DNA of 64,000 nt from JAVWIF01 sp036639635. Lineage in GTDB: Bacteria > Bacillota_I > Bacilli_A > Erysipelotrichales > Erysipelotrichaceae. The position numbers and the translations under genes are program-made. The stretch covers positions 20,886 through 84,885 of the forward strand of contig JAVWIF010000003.1 in assembly GCA_036639635.1 (NCBI GenBank), in the 5' to 3' direction. Position 1 is the first letter of the stretch. The number at the start of each line of letters is the position of its first letter. Below, in pieces: positions 43,141 to 51,032 of the stretch. Below the pieces are notes generated by a model. It saw nothing but the letters and a program-made list of their open reading frames with translations. It ran no database searches and was not told where the DNA came from.

Positions 43141-44529
43141 TTACTTTGCTAATTGTGCCATTGCTTCAGTATAAATTGCCATTGCGATATACAAATTATC
43201 TAATTTAATAGCTTCATCTTTTTGATGGCAACCTCCAATAAACATATCTTTGGGTTGTTCTTCATTAGAAAATTCAGGTCCAAACGCTACAAAGTTTGGA
43301 AACTTTTTAGCATATGTTCCTCCACCAATTGTTAAGTTTGGTGTTACTTCATCTTTACTATATTTACGATAAACGTTAGATAATGTTGTCACCAAGTTAG
43401 AATTTGGATCCACAAACAAAGGCTTTGTATCATGTTCTAACACAATGTCCAATGGATAGTCTAACTCTTTGGCAGTTGTATAAAACCCATTCATAATGGT
43501 TTCAACACTCGCATCATTTGGATAACGGATATCAATATTAAGTTCTGCATTTCCATCTTCTATATCAACAATTCCCGTATTCATTGTTAGAAAGCCCATA
43601 TAAGCACCATCAATATCAATATGTACAGGTAATCCTAACCAGTCTTTCAACATGGTATACGTATCACGTGCAAAAGCTTCCTGATAGCATCCACCAACAA
43701 AATTCAAAATATGAAGTGCAGCATTTACACCTAAATAAGGCATTGCAGCATGTGCTGCACGTCCTTCTATTGATAACAGCGCTTGATTGCCATTTACTTC
43801 GACATTTCCAACAAGTGCATTAGTAGCTAGATAAAATTCAAACAAGTCCGCATACTCACTCTTCCAGTTTGTAAGCGTTGCTTGTGCTTTTCCAATGACC
43901 ACATTAATACGTTCTCCTGCATGCATCGATAAAATATTTGTTTCCGTTTTTCCTTTGAAGCTAACATGTAAACCACCTTTTTCTCCATAAATAACGGGAA
44001 AAGACGCATCAGGTGTAAACCCAACACTAGGAACTTCCGCATGCTTTACATAATAGTTCATACAGTCCATGCCACTTTCTTCATCACATCCCAAAATTAA
44101 CATGATTTTTTTATTCAGTTTAATATTTTGATCACGTAACATTTTTAACGCATAAAAAGCCGTCATAGCCGGTCCTTTGTCATCCATCACTCCACGACCA
44201 AATAAATATCCATTCACAACTTCACAACCAAATGGATCTTTACTCCAATCATCCCCTACAGGAACAATATCCAAATGAGCAAGTACTCCAACACTTTCAC
44301 TTCCTTGCCCATATTCTATGACACAAGCATATCCATCAATGTTTTTTGTTACAAAACCTTCTCTTTTTCCTAATGCTAACATATAGTCAAGTGCTTCTTT
44401 ACAACCTGTTCCAAACGGAGCACCAATCGTACTAGTTGCATCATCACGAATAGAACGTATCGCAATCAATCCTTTTAAGTCATTCATAAAATCATCTTTG
44501 TATTTTTCTAATTCATCTAAGTAGTTCAT
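43141..44529 (-). CDS. pepV: Dipeptidase PepV
   Basis: M20-family zinc dipeptidase (462 residues, the PepV length) with ligands in GVLAHLDIVPVGDDW, RGVMDDKGPAM, LGCDEESGMDC and TPDASFPV; the C-terminal TIGGGTYAKKFPN...GCHQKDE is typical. It cleaves dipeptides with broad specificity, e.g. carnosine in lactic-acid bacteria. It precedes trmB by 13 bases. Confidence 0.92.
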   Translation of the reverse strand: MNYLDELEKYKDDFMNDLKGLIAIRSIRDDATSTIGAPFGTGCKEALDYMLALGKREGFVTKNIDGYACVIEYGQGSESVGVLAHLDIVPVGDDWSKDPFGCEVVNGYLFGRGVMDDKGPAMTAFYALKMLRDQNIKLNKKIMLILGCDEESGMDCMNYYVKHAEVPSVGFTPDASFPVIYGEKGGLHVSFKGKTETNILSMHAGERINVVIGKAQATLTNWKSEYADLFEFYLATNALVGNVEVNGNQALLSIEGRAAHAAMPYLGVNAALHILNFVGGCYQEAFARDTYTMLKDWLGLPVHIDIDGAYMGFLTMNTGIVDIEDGNAELNIDIRYPNDASVETIMNGFYTTAKELDYPLDIVLEHDTKPLFVDPNSNLVTTLSNVYRKYSKDEVTPNLTIGGGTYAKKFPNFVAFGPEFSNEEQPKDMFIGGCHQKDEAIKLDNLYIAMAIYTEAMAQLAK

Positions 44530-44613
44530 AACTTCACCTCGTGGTTTTATTTTATCATAAAGTGCTTTGAATACCTATTATTTTCACTCATTATTTTCAT
44601 ATTTTTTCATAAC

Positions 44614-44642
44614 AAAACAAAAGGTAGCCCAAAGGCTACCAA
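44614..44642 (-). terminator. Terminator after pnp
   Basis: Minus strand GGTAGCC-TTT-GGGCTACC followed by a T-rich tail just after the pnp stop codon. Confidence 0.85.
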
Positions 44643-44646
44643 TCAA

Positions 44647-46818
44647 TTATTCTGCGGGTTTGTTATCTTTTGAAATACCTTCTGTAGGTACATCAACTTT
44701 TTTTTCTGGTTTTGGTAATAAAGCTTTGGCGCTTACGTTTACACGTCCACGATCATCTACTTCAGTAACCTTAACTTTAATCATATCTCCAAGTGTTAAA
44801 ACATCTTCCACTTTTTCAACACGATCATTATTTATTTTAGAAATATGTAACAATCCATCAGTTCCAGGGAATAAGTTTACAAATGCTCCAAACTTCTCTA
44901 AACGAACAATTTTTGCTTCGTAAATATCTCCAACTTTTGCTACTTTTACAAGATTACGAATCATATCAGCAGCTTTTGTGATAGAAGCGCGATCTACGTG
45001 ATATATAACAACACTTCCGTCATCTTCAATATCAATTTTCACACCATTACATTCTTCAATAATTTTATTAATCATTTTACCGTTAGGTCCAATAACTTCT
45101 CTTATCTTTTCTGGTTCGATATTGAATTTCTCCATCTTAGGAGCATATTTCCCAACATCTTCACGAGGTTTTGCTATTGCACTCATCATGTTTTCTAAGA
45201 TTTGTGTACGTGCAATCTTCGCTTGTGCTAAAGCTTCTTTAAAGATTTCTTCTGTAATTCCATTCACTTTAATATCCATCTGTAAAGCAGTAATACCATC
45301 AGCAGTTCCTGCTACTTTAAAGTCCATATCTCCGAAATGGTCTTCCATTCCTTGAATATCAGTTAACACTGTGTATTTATTGTTAGCCTCATCCATAATA
45401 AGTCCCATAGCAATTCCTGCTACTGGTGCCTTAATAGGAACTCCTGCAGCCATGAGTGACATAGTACCTGCACAAATAGATGCTTGTGAACTAGAACCAT
45501 TTGATTCTAATACTTCTGCTACTGTACGAATTGTATAAGGAAAGTCTTCTACACTTGGTAATACTTGTGCTAACGCACGCTCTCCTAAAGCCCCATGTCC
45601 AATTTCACGACGTCCAGGGTTCCCCATTCTTCCAGTCTCTCCAACAGAATAAGGAGGAAAGTTATAATGGTGCATAAAACGTTTTGTTTCAAGTTCTGTA
45701 ATATCATCAATAATTTGATTATCATTCATAGCACCTAGTGTTGTTACACTTAATACTTGTGTTTCTCCACGTGTAAATAAAGCACTACCATGAACTCTTG
45801 GTAATAAATCTACTTGAGAGTCTAAAGGACGAATCTCATCAATCTTACGACCATCAGGTCTAATTTTATCTTCAATAATTAAACGACGAACTTCATCTGC
45901 TTCAATACTGTGACAAACTTCTTTTACTTGTTTTAGTATTTTATATTTTGCTGCATCGTTTTCGTATTCTTTTGTTTCAAAGAAGCTTACGGCTTCTGCA
46001 GTTATTTCATCAATTTTACCATAACGTTCTAGTTTCTTTTCAATAGATACAGCAGCACGAATATCTTTTTCGTAACCAGCACGTACTTCTTGATCAAGTG
46101 CATCTTCTACAACATATAGTTTAACTTCCATTTTTTCTTTTCCGACAGCTGCCGCAATTTCTTCTTGGAACGCAACTAATTTTTTAATATTTTCATGACC
46201 AAACATAATAGCACCAAGCATTGCCTCTTCGCTTACTTCTTGCGCCCCAGACTCTACCATGTTAACTGCATATTTAGTACCTGCAACAGTTAATTGAATA
46301 TCACTTTTCTCCATTTGTTCTGGAGACGGATTAATTACATATTCTCCATCAATACGTCCAACGTTAACTCCTGCAATTGGACCATTGAATGGTATATCAG
46401 AAATGCATAAGGCAAGTGATGCCCCAAACATTGCACTCATTTCTGTAGAACATTCTTGATCTACAGATAAAACAGTATTTACTACTTGTACTTCATTACG
46501 GAATCCATCCGCAAATAATGGACGAATAGGTCGATCTATCATACGTGCAGTTAATGTCGCATGTTCACTAGGTCTTCCCTCTCTACGTAAAAATCCTCCT
46601 GGAATTTTTCCTACAGAATACAATTTCTCTTCAAAAGAAACCGTTAATGGAAAGAAATCAATTCCTTCTTTTGCTTGTTTGCTAGCTGTTGCTGCAGAAA
46701 GTACTACAGTTTCATTATAACGAACCAATACAGAACCGCCTGCTTGTTTTGCTATCTCGCCAACTTCTACTGTGATCACCCGACCACAGAAATCTAAACT
46801 AAATATTTGTTTAGCCAT
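44647..46818 (-). CDS. pnp: Polyribonucleotide nucleotidyltransferase (PNPase)
   Basis: 3'-5' phosphorolytic exoribonuclease of the degradosome. About 723 residues: two RNase PH-like domains (EGIDFFPLTVSFEEKLYSVGKIPGGF...REGRPSEHATLTARMIDRPIRPLF; second half GRREIGHGALGERAL), a KH domain (IREVIGPNGKMINKIIEECNGVKIDIEDDGSV) and an S1 domain (GDIYEAKIVRLEKFGAFVNLFPGTDGLLHIS). The ATG at 46818 has AGAGGTGAAGAAC upstream. Downstream of rpsO, the classical arrangement, with its own terminator between them. Confidence 0.97.
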   Translation of the reverse strand: MAKQIFSLDFCGRVITVEVGEIAKQAGGSVLVRYNETVVLSAATASKQAKEGIDFFPLTVSFEEKLYSVGKIPGGFLRREGRPSEHATLTARMIDRPIRPLFADGFRNEVQVVNTVLSVDQECSTEMSAMFGASLALCISDIPFNGPIAGVNVGRIDGEYVINPSPEQMEKSDIQLTVAGTKYAVNMVESGAQEVSEEAMLGAIMFGHENIKKLVAFQEEIAAAVGKEKMEVKLYVVEDALDQEVRAGYEKDIRAAVSIEKKLERYGKIDEITAEAVSFFETKEYENDAAKYKILKQVKEVCHSIEADEVRRLIIEDKIRPDGRKIDEIRPLDSQVDLLPRVHGSALFTRGETQVLSVTTLGAMNDNQIIDDITELETKRFMHHYNFPPYSVGETGRMGNPGRREIGHGALGERALAQVLPSVEDFPYTIRTVAEVLESNGSSSQASICAGTMSLMAAGVPIKAPVAGIAMGLIMDEANNKYTVLTDIQGMEDHFGDMDFKVAGTADGITALQMDIKVNGITEEIFKEALAQAKIARTQILENMMSAIAKPREDVGKYAPKMEKFNIEPEKIREVIGPNGKMINKIIEECNGVKIDIEDDGSVVIYHVDRASITKAADMIRNLVKVAKVGDIYEAKIVRLEKFGAFVNLFPGTDGLLHISKINNDRVEKVEDVLTLGDMIKVKVTEVDDRGRVNVSAKALLPKPEKKVDVPTEGISKDNKPAE

Positions 46819-46992
46819 GTTCTTCACCTCTAATTTTCCTATCCTTAACATAATATCATACTTTATAGCTTAGTAAAAGAAAAAAAGTTCATACATGTCT
46901 AATGTACTTAATAAATACCACAATGACTAGTATAACGCATGGTTTTTTCCAATATACAAATAATATTTCTTAATATTTATATCCATAACATA

Positions 46993-47027
46993 AAAAAAGG
47001 AAACAACTAAATCTCTGTTGTCTCCAA
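46993..47027 (-). terminator. Terminator after rpsO
   Basis: Minus strand GGAGACAAC / GTTGTTTCC (one G-U) followed by seven T. Confidence 0.8.
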
Positions 47028-47034
47028 TGAACTC

Positions 47035-47301
47035 TTATTTTCTTAATCCTAAACGTGTAATTAAATCTTTGTAACGTCTTGCATCTTTATCTTTTAAATA
47101 AGCAAGTAAGTTTCTACGACGTCCAACCATTTTCATCAATCCTCTTTGAGAATGATAGTCATGTTTGTGTTCTTTAAAGTGTTCTGTTAACTGGTTAATT
47201 CTAGCAGTTAATACAGCTACTTGAACTTCTGGAGAACCTGTATCTCCTTCGAAACGTGCATAGTCTTTCATAATTTGTGTTTTTTCTGATTTTAATAACA
47301 T
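47035..47301 (-). CDS. rpsO: 30S ribosomal protein S15
   Basis: 88-residue S15, which binds the central domain of 16S rRNA. LLKSEKTQIMKDYARFEGDTGSPEVQVA and HSQRGLMKMVGRRRNLLAYL are the conserved segments. Preceded by AGGAGG (47310-47315) and a leader with a hairpin whose loop is complementary to that site. Followed by pnp. Confidence 0.97.
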   Translation of the reverse strand: MLLKSEKTQIMKDYARFEGDTGSPEVQVAVLTARINQLTEHFKEHKHDYHSQRGLMKMVGRRRNLLAYLKDKDARRYKDLITRLGLRK

Positions 47302-47302
47302 T

Positions 47303-47365
47303 TTAATTTCCTCCTATCGTTATTAGTTCGTTCTATACTGAGTAAATCGCCGAGGAGGCGTATAA
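47303..47365 (-). promoter_or_regulatory. rpsO leader hairpin with anti-Shine-Dalgarno loop
   Basis: On the minus strand CGCC (47357-47360), loop TCCTC (47352-47356), GGCG (47348-47351) form a small hairpin whose loop can pair with GAGGA of the rpsO ribosome-binding site (AGGAGGA, 47309-47315). Such a pseudoknot is the way S15 represses its own translation in E. coli; here it is a prediction by eye. Confidence 0.5.
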
Positions 47366-47418
47366 ACCAAGTGTAAAACCTTTTCTATTCTATCATAGTT
47401 TATTGATGGTCGCAAGGA

Positions 47419-48030
47419 TTATTTTGCAATAAATTGTACAGTAATCTTTTGTTGAGCACTTAATCCATTCGCATCCTTTACACTTAGCTTATAGATAATG
47501 CTACCTGCTTTTTTAGGTAATTCTGTTGCCCAACCATTTATACTTGTACTAATATCTTCCCCTTTGCCATTGACAGCTTTTACCCCAGCATAATCAATAA
47601 CTTCTTGCATCGTTGATTTTTCTTCTAAAACAAATTGGAAAGAAGGATGAACCACATTGAATACTGGAGCTAAATCATCCCCTACTTGTATTTGAAAATC
47701 TAATTTTTGATCCTTTAGGGTTGCTGTTGCCTTATAAGTTCCTTGCACTTTTGTATCAACAGCTGATACATCAATGACAACATTTTTAATATCTTTGCCA
47801 TCCCCCAATATATAAGTAGCCGGATCACTGCTGACTTGCGCATTTAATGCCACTTTTACTAATTCGTTCTTTAAAGAAATCTGAGATGTTACTTCCGAAT
47901 TATTTACCTTGATAGGCTCATAAGTACTTTTCTTTTCAACGTTGTTACGTGCAAACCCAAATCCTACTACAGCTACAATTACAATTATACCGATAAAAAA
48001 TACTAATTTTTCTTCTTTTTTTATTTTCAT
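47419..48030 (-). CDS. Membrane-anchored protein with Ig-like (DUF5011-type) repeats
   Basis: 203 residues: a short cytosolic stretch, one transmembrane helix (about residues 10-26, VFFIGIIVIVAVVGFGF), then an extracytoplasmic region with two beta-sandwich-like repeats, each with a YKATATL / YKLSVKDANGLSAQQKITVQF-type edge strand. DDLAPVF between them is reminiscent of bacterial Ig-like/DUF5011 surface repeats. Function unknown; it is a lone minus-strand gene between rpsO and hemW. Confidence 0.6.
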   Translation of the reverse strand: MKIKKEEKLVFFIGIIVIVAVVGFGFARNNVEKKSTYEPIKVNNSEVTSQISLKNELVKVALNAQVSSDPATYILGDGKDIKNVVIDVSAVDTKVQGTYKATATLKDQKLDFQIQVGDDLAPVFNVVHPSFQFVLEEKSTMQEVIDYAGVKAVNGKGEDISTSINGWATELPKKAGSIIYKLSVKDANGLSAQQKITVQFIAK

Positions 48031-48152
48031 ATTCTATCCATTAGCCTCCCCTTCTTTAATTGTTGATTACATACATTTTACCATAATTTTCTTAAATCGC
48101 CACTACTGTTTCTATATTCTTAATAAATCAAAATTTATTTATGTATATCATC

Positions 48153-49244
48153 TTATTGCATAAACGCTAATAGCACATCATTTAAATACAACATCCCTTG
48201 ATATGTTGTGCATAAATAGCCGTTTTTAATCTTTACAAATCCTTTTTTAACATTTTGTTGAATCGCTTGTTTGTAGCAAACTTCCATAGATTCATGGAAT
48301 GTATCCTCAAATTGTTTTAGCGAAAGTCCTTGTTTCATCCTCAAAGACATCATAATCATTTCAAACATTTCATCTTTCTTACTAAGCATAATGTTTTCAG
48401 CTTGTTCACCTTGCTCAATATAGGTTTGAATATTTCTGGTGTTATCATAGCGCATATGATTTTCTTTTCCACTTGCGCCACATCCAATACCAACAAAATC
48501 TCCATATTTCCAATATACTTGATTATGTTGAGAAGCATATCCAACTTTCGCAAAATTACTAATTTCATAATGTACAAATCCGTTTTCCTCAAGAAATGCA
48601 ATTGCATACTCATACATATCTGCTTCAAGTTGTGCATCCATTTGTTTTACATTTGCTCTTCCAAACGCTGAATGTTCTTCAATACTTAAAGCATATAGTG
48701 AAATATGTTGAATATCGAACTCTTCAATTACTTGTTGTAAATCTGCTTTCCACATAGCTAGTGTTTGATGTGGTAAGCCATACATAAGATCAATTGATAT
48801 ATTGGTGATACCTTGCTTTTTTAAATCTGCGATTGTTTCTACTATCATTTTTTTTGAATGTTGCCGATTAATAATTTTTAATAGCTTAGGTTGTAACGTT
48901 TGTACCCCTAAAGAAATGCGATTCACACCAAACTTATGAAGACTCTCTATTTTATCAATTGACAAAGAATCTATATTTGCTTCTATTGTATATTCACTTA
49001 CCTCTTGCGTATAGGGCTTCAAAGCAATCAACAAAGTAGTTAATTGAGCCAATGTTAAAGAGCTAGGCGTTCCTCCACCAATATAACAAGTAGCTAATTT
49101 TTTGTGTGCTAATTTTTTAGGGATATCTAAGCAAATTCTTGTTAGCCATTTTTCACTAACTACGTCATGATAACGACATCTCGTAAAATCACAATAGCTA
49201 CAAATATCTTTACAAAATGGTACATGAAGATAACAAGCATCCAT
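48153..49244 (-). CDS. hemW: Coproporphyrinogen III oxidase-like radical SAM protein (HemW)
   Basis: Radical SAM protein homologous to HemN but of the HemW heme-chaperone type. 363 residues with the CX3CX2C cluster motif CKDICSYC (Cys11, 15, 18), CYIGGGTPSSL and EANIDSL, IDLMYGLPHQT. It lacks the N-terminal HemN-specific Cys extension of CX3CX2CxC, favouring HemW. Start at MDACYLHVPF after AAGGAG; earlier in-frame codons not used. It follows spo0A by 10 bases. Confidence 0.88.
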   Translation of the reverse strand: MDACYLHVPFCKDICSYCDFTRCRYHDVVSEKWLTRICLDIPKKLAHKKLATCYIGGGTPSSLTLAQLTTLLIALKPYTQEVSEYTIEANIDSLSIDKIESLHKFGVNRISLGVQTLQPKLLKIINRQHSKKMIVETIADLKKQGITNISIDLMYGLPHQTLAMWKADLQQVIEEFDIQHISLYALSIEEHSAFGRANVKQMDAQLEADMYEYAIAFLEENGFVHYEISNFAKVGYASQHNQVYWKYGDFVGIGCGASGKENHMRYDNTRNIQTYIEQGEQAENIMLSKKDEMFEMIMMSLRMKQGLSLKQFEDTFHESMEVCYKQAIQQNVKKGFVKIKNGYLCTTYQGMLYLNDVLLAFMQ

Positions 49245-49254
49245 AATTTCTCCT

Positions 49255-49974
49255 TTACACATGAATTGTTTCATATAATTTTAATTTATCACTTATGTAT
49301 AATATAATTTGTGAATTTGTTGGTTTATTATTATAAATACATATTTTTTCAGGCTGTGTACGATATGCATAATTGATTGCTGTTCGTATTGCTTTTTCAA
49401 CTCTGCTCGCTGTTGTGTGATATTTACGAGCTGTTTCTTCATAAACATGACCAATTTTAGCTTTCCTACCAACATAATTTCGTGCAACAATAATCGCACT
49501 AGATTGCAAATAGGGAAAGCCATGTAAATGATTTGGTAGACCAATCTCTGCTAATAAGGTACTAGCTATAATTTCAATATTCCATTTTCCTTGTTCTTCG
49601 TTGACTCCACCTAATTGTACATTTAACATACTAGCTAGTTGTTGAGTAGAAAAAGGTTCCAATATAAAATCATAGATATCTAAATGTAACATTAAATGAA
49701 TACTAGGACCATCTAACTCTTTAAAGATTGGCAACAATTTAATTTGCTTTAGTTTGTCATGAGTTTTCATCATTTCTAACATCGTTACATATTTATTATC
49801 ATCAAGTGTGTTTTGTAACAGCATTACATCCACAAACAAGTCAACTAGTTCTTCTACATCTTCTATAATGTTCGTTGTAATACCTACAATCTGAATATTA
49901 TGAGGGAAATCTTCATATTGCATAATCTTTTGAATAATTGAAACATCATTCACGCAAATAAATATTCTAGTCAT
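49255..49974 (-). CDS. spo0A: Spo0A-like sporulation response regulator with degenerate receiver
   Basis: Spo0A is the phosphorylated master regulator of sporulation entry. The C-terminal effector domain (about 131-210) is clear: LLAEIGLPNHLHGFPYL and TTASRVEKAIRTAIN (187-201, recognition helix region). The N-terminal 120 residues align with the receiver (FILEPF against FILKPF), but the phosphoacceptor Asp is Gln54 (VMLLQNTL), the conserved Lys is Glu106 and the acidic pocket is reduced to NDVS. Length 239 is shorter than ~265 for Bacillus. No ribosome-binding site is evident before the ATG. If active, it is unlikely to use a standard phosphorelay. Confidence 0.83.
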   Translation of the reverse strand: MTRIFICVNDVSIIQKIMQYEDFPHNIQIVGITTNIIEDVEELVDLFVDVMLLQNTLDDNKYVTMLEMMKTHDKLKQIKLLPIFKELDGPSIHLMLHLDIYDFILEPFSTQQLASMLNVQLGGVNEEQGKWNIEIIASTLLAEIGLPNHLHGFPYLQSSAIIVARNYVGRKAKIGHVYEETARKYHTTASRVEKAIRTAINYAYRTQPEKICIYNNKPTNSQIILYISDKLKLYETIHV

Positions 49975-50022
49975 TTTTATACTGACAAAAAAAGTAAAAT
50001 TCCATAATTATCTTCCCCTTAG

Positions 50023-50937
50023 TTAATAAATAAAATAAACAAATTTCTTCCCCATTTTTTGTTTCTGATACCAACACTCTTCTACTAATTTATCTAAAGA
50101 ATAACGTGCTGTTTCATAACACACATTACAAGTTCGCATATAATTATTAATTGTATAATAGTGTTCACTTTCATGATGCGTATGATAAAAATATAACTGT
50201 TCTTTTGTTAGCTGTGGATAGCGTTCTATTAGCTCTTCATATGTATAATTTATACTGTCATTTTTTTTATACCTGTATAATGATACCATTATGTCAGATA
50301 TTATCAACCATATTTTCATTAAATACTGTAAAAAATAATAAGTTTTATCATTGTTTTCAGAAACACAGCCTATCTCTATATCAATTTTTACATTTTCTAC
50401 TATATGTTCTATTCCCCGCAATCCATAATACAGAAATAAAAGATTGTTAATAAGTAAAGAATCTCTTTCACACAAATAACCACCACTCACAAATATCTTC
50501 AAAAAAATAGATATTTCATCATTTAACAAGAAAGCAAACAATGTATTATCTACTTTCTTCTCTATTTCAAATATACAAAGTGCATGATAAAACCATTCTT
50601 GCGTATATATACGTGTATAGCTTTGTTGATGCACAAGCATCATCCACTTTTGTTTATCTTCTTCCTTCATGCTTTTTGGGATATACAAAGTGGAGTTACT
50701 TTGCATTTGAAGACAGCGATAACAACTTTGTTGTACCTTTAAAAGTTCTGAAGTAACTAATCTATTCCATACAATACCTATCTTATAATCTAAAAAAACA
50801 TATTCTTGAAAATATTGTTTACGATCCTTCTTAACTTCTTCCCAAACAACACTTGCTATATTTGGTTCTAATTCCTTCGCTAAATCGCTTTTGCGATAGT
50901 ATACATCTTCACTGTATTTTTTTATCATTTCTAACAC
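50023..50937 (-). CDS. Protein of unknown function with possible winged-helix C terminus
   Basis: 304 residues, no recognised domain. The N terminus (MLEMIKKYSEDVYYRKSDLAKELEPNIASVVWEEV) looks helix-turn-helix-like and the last ~45 residues (MRTCNVCYETARYSLDKLVEECWY) resemble a winged-helix of the kind found at the end of Fic-type proteins, but the Fic catalytic motif (HPFxxGN) is absent. The middle is helical with many aromatics. It is 48 bases upstream of spo0A on the same strand, so a regulatory link is possible but unproven. Confidence 0.5.
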   Translation of the reverse strand: MLEMIKKYSEDVYYRKSDLAKELEPNIASVVWEEVKKDRKQYFQEYVFLDYKIGIVWNRLVTSELLKVQQSCYRCLQMQSNSTLYIPKSMKEEDKQKWMMLVHQQSYTRIYTQEWFYHALCIFEIEKKVDNTLFAFLLNDEISIFLKIFVSGGYLCERDSLLINNLLFLYYGLRGIEHIVENVKIDIEIGCVSENNDKTYYFLQYLMKIWLIISDIMVSLYRYKKNDSINYTYEELIERYPQLTKEQLYFYHTHHESEHYYTINNYMRTCNVCYETARYSLDKLVEECWYQKQKMGKKFVYFIY

Positions 50938-51003
50938 GTTTTCACCTCGTAATGCTTAGTTTATCATAAGCTTAAAAGATTCTTATCAAATTCGACAAAA
51001 CTA

Positions 51004-51032
51004 GAAAAAAACAGATCATAATCGACCTGTTA
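51004..51032 (-). terminator. Terminator after lepA
   Basis: Minus strand AACAGGTC / GATCTGTT with a short loop followed by seven T. Confidence 0.7.

Noticed and set aside
46870..46915. Hairpin-like sequence in the pnp leader (RNase III site analogue)
   Set aside because: Only an imperfect stem with a T-rich tail; too weak to claim a processing or attenuation signal.
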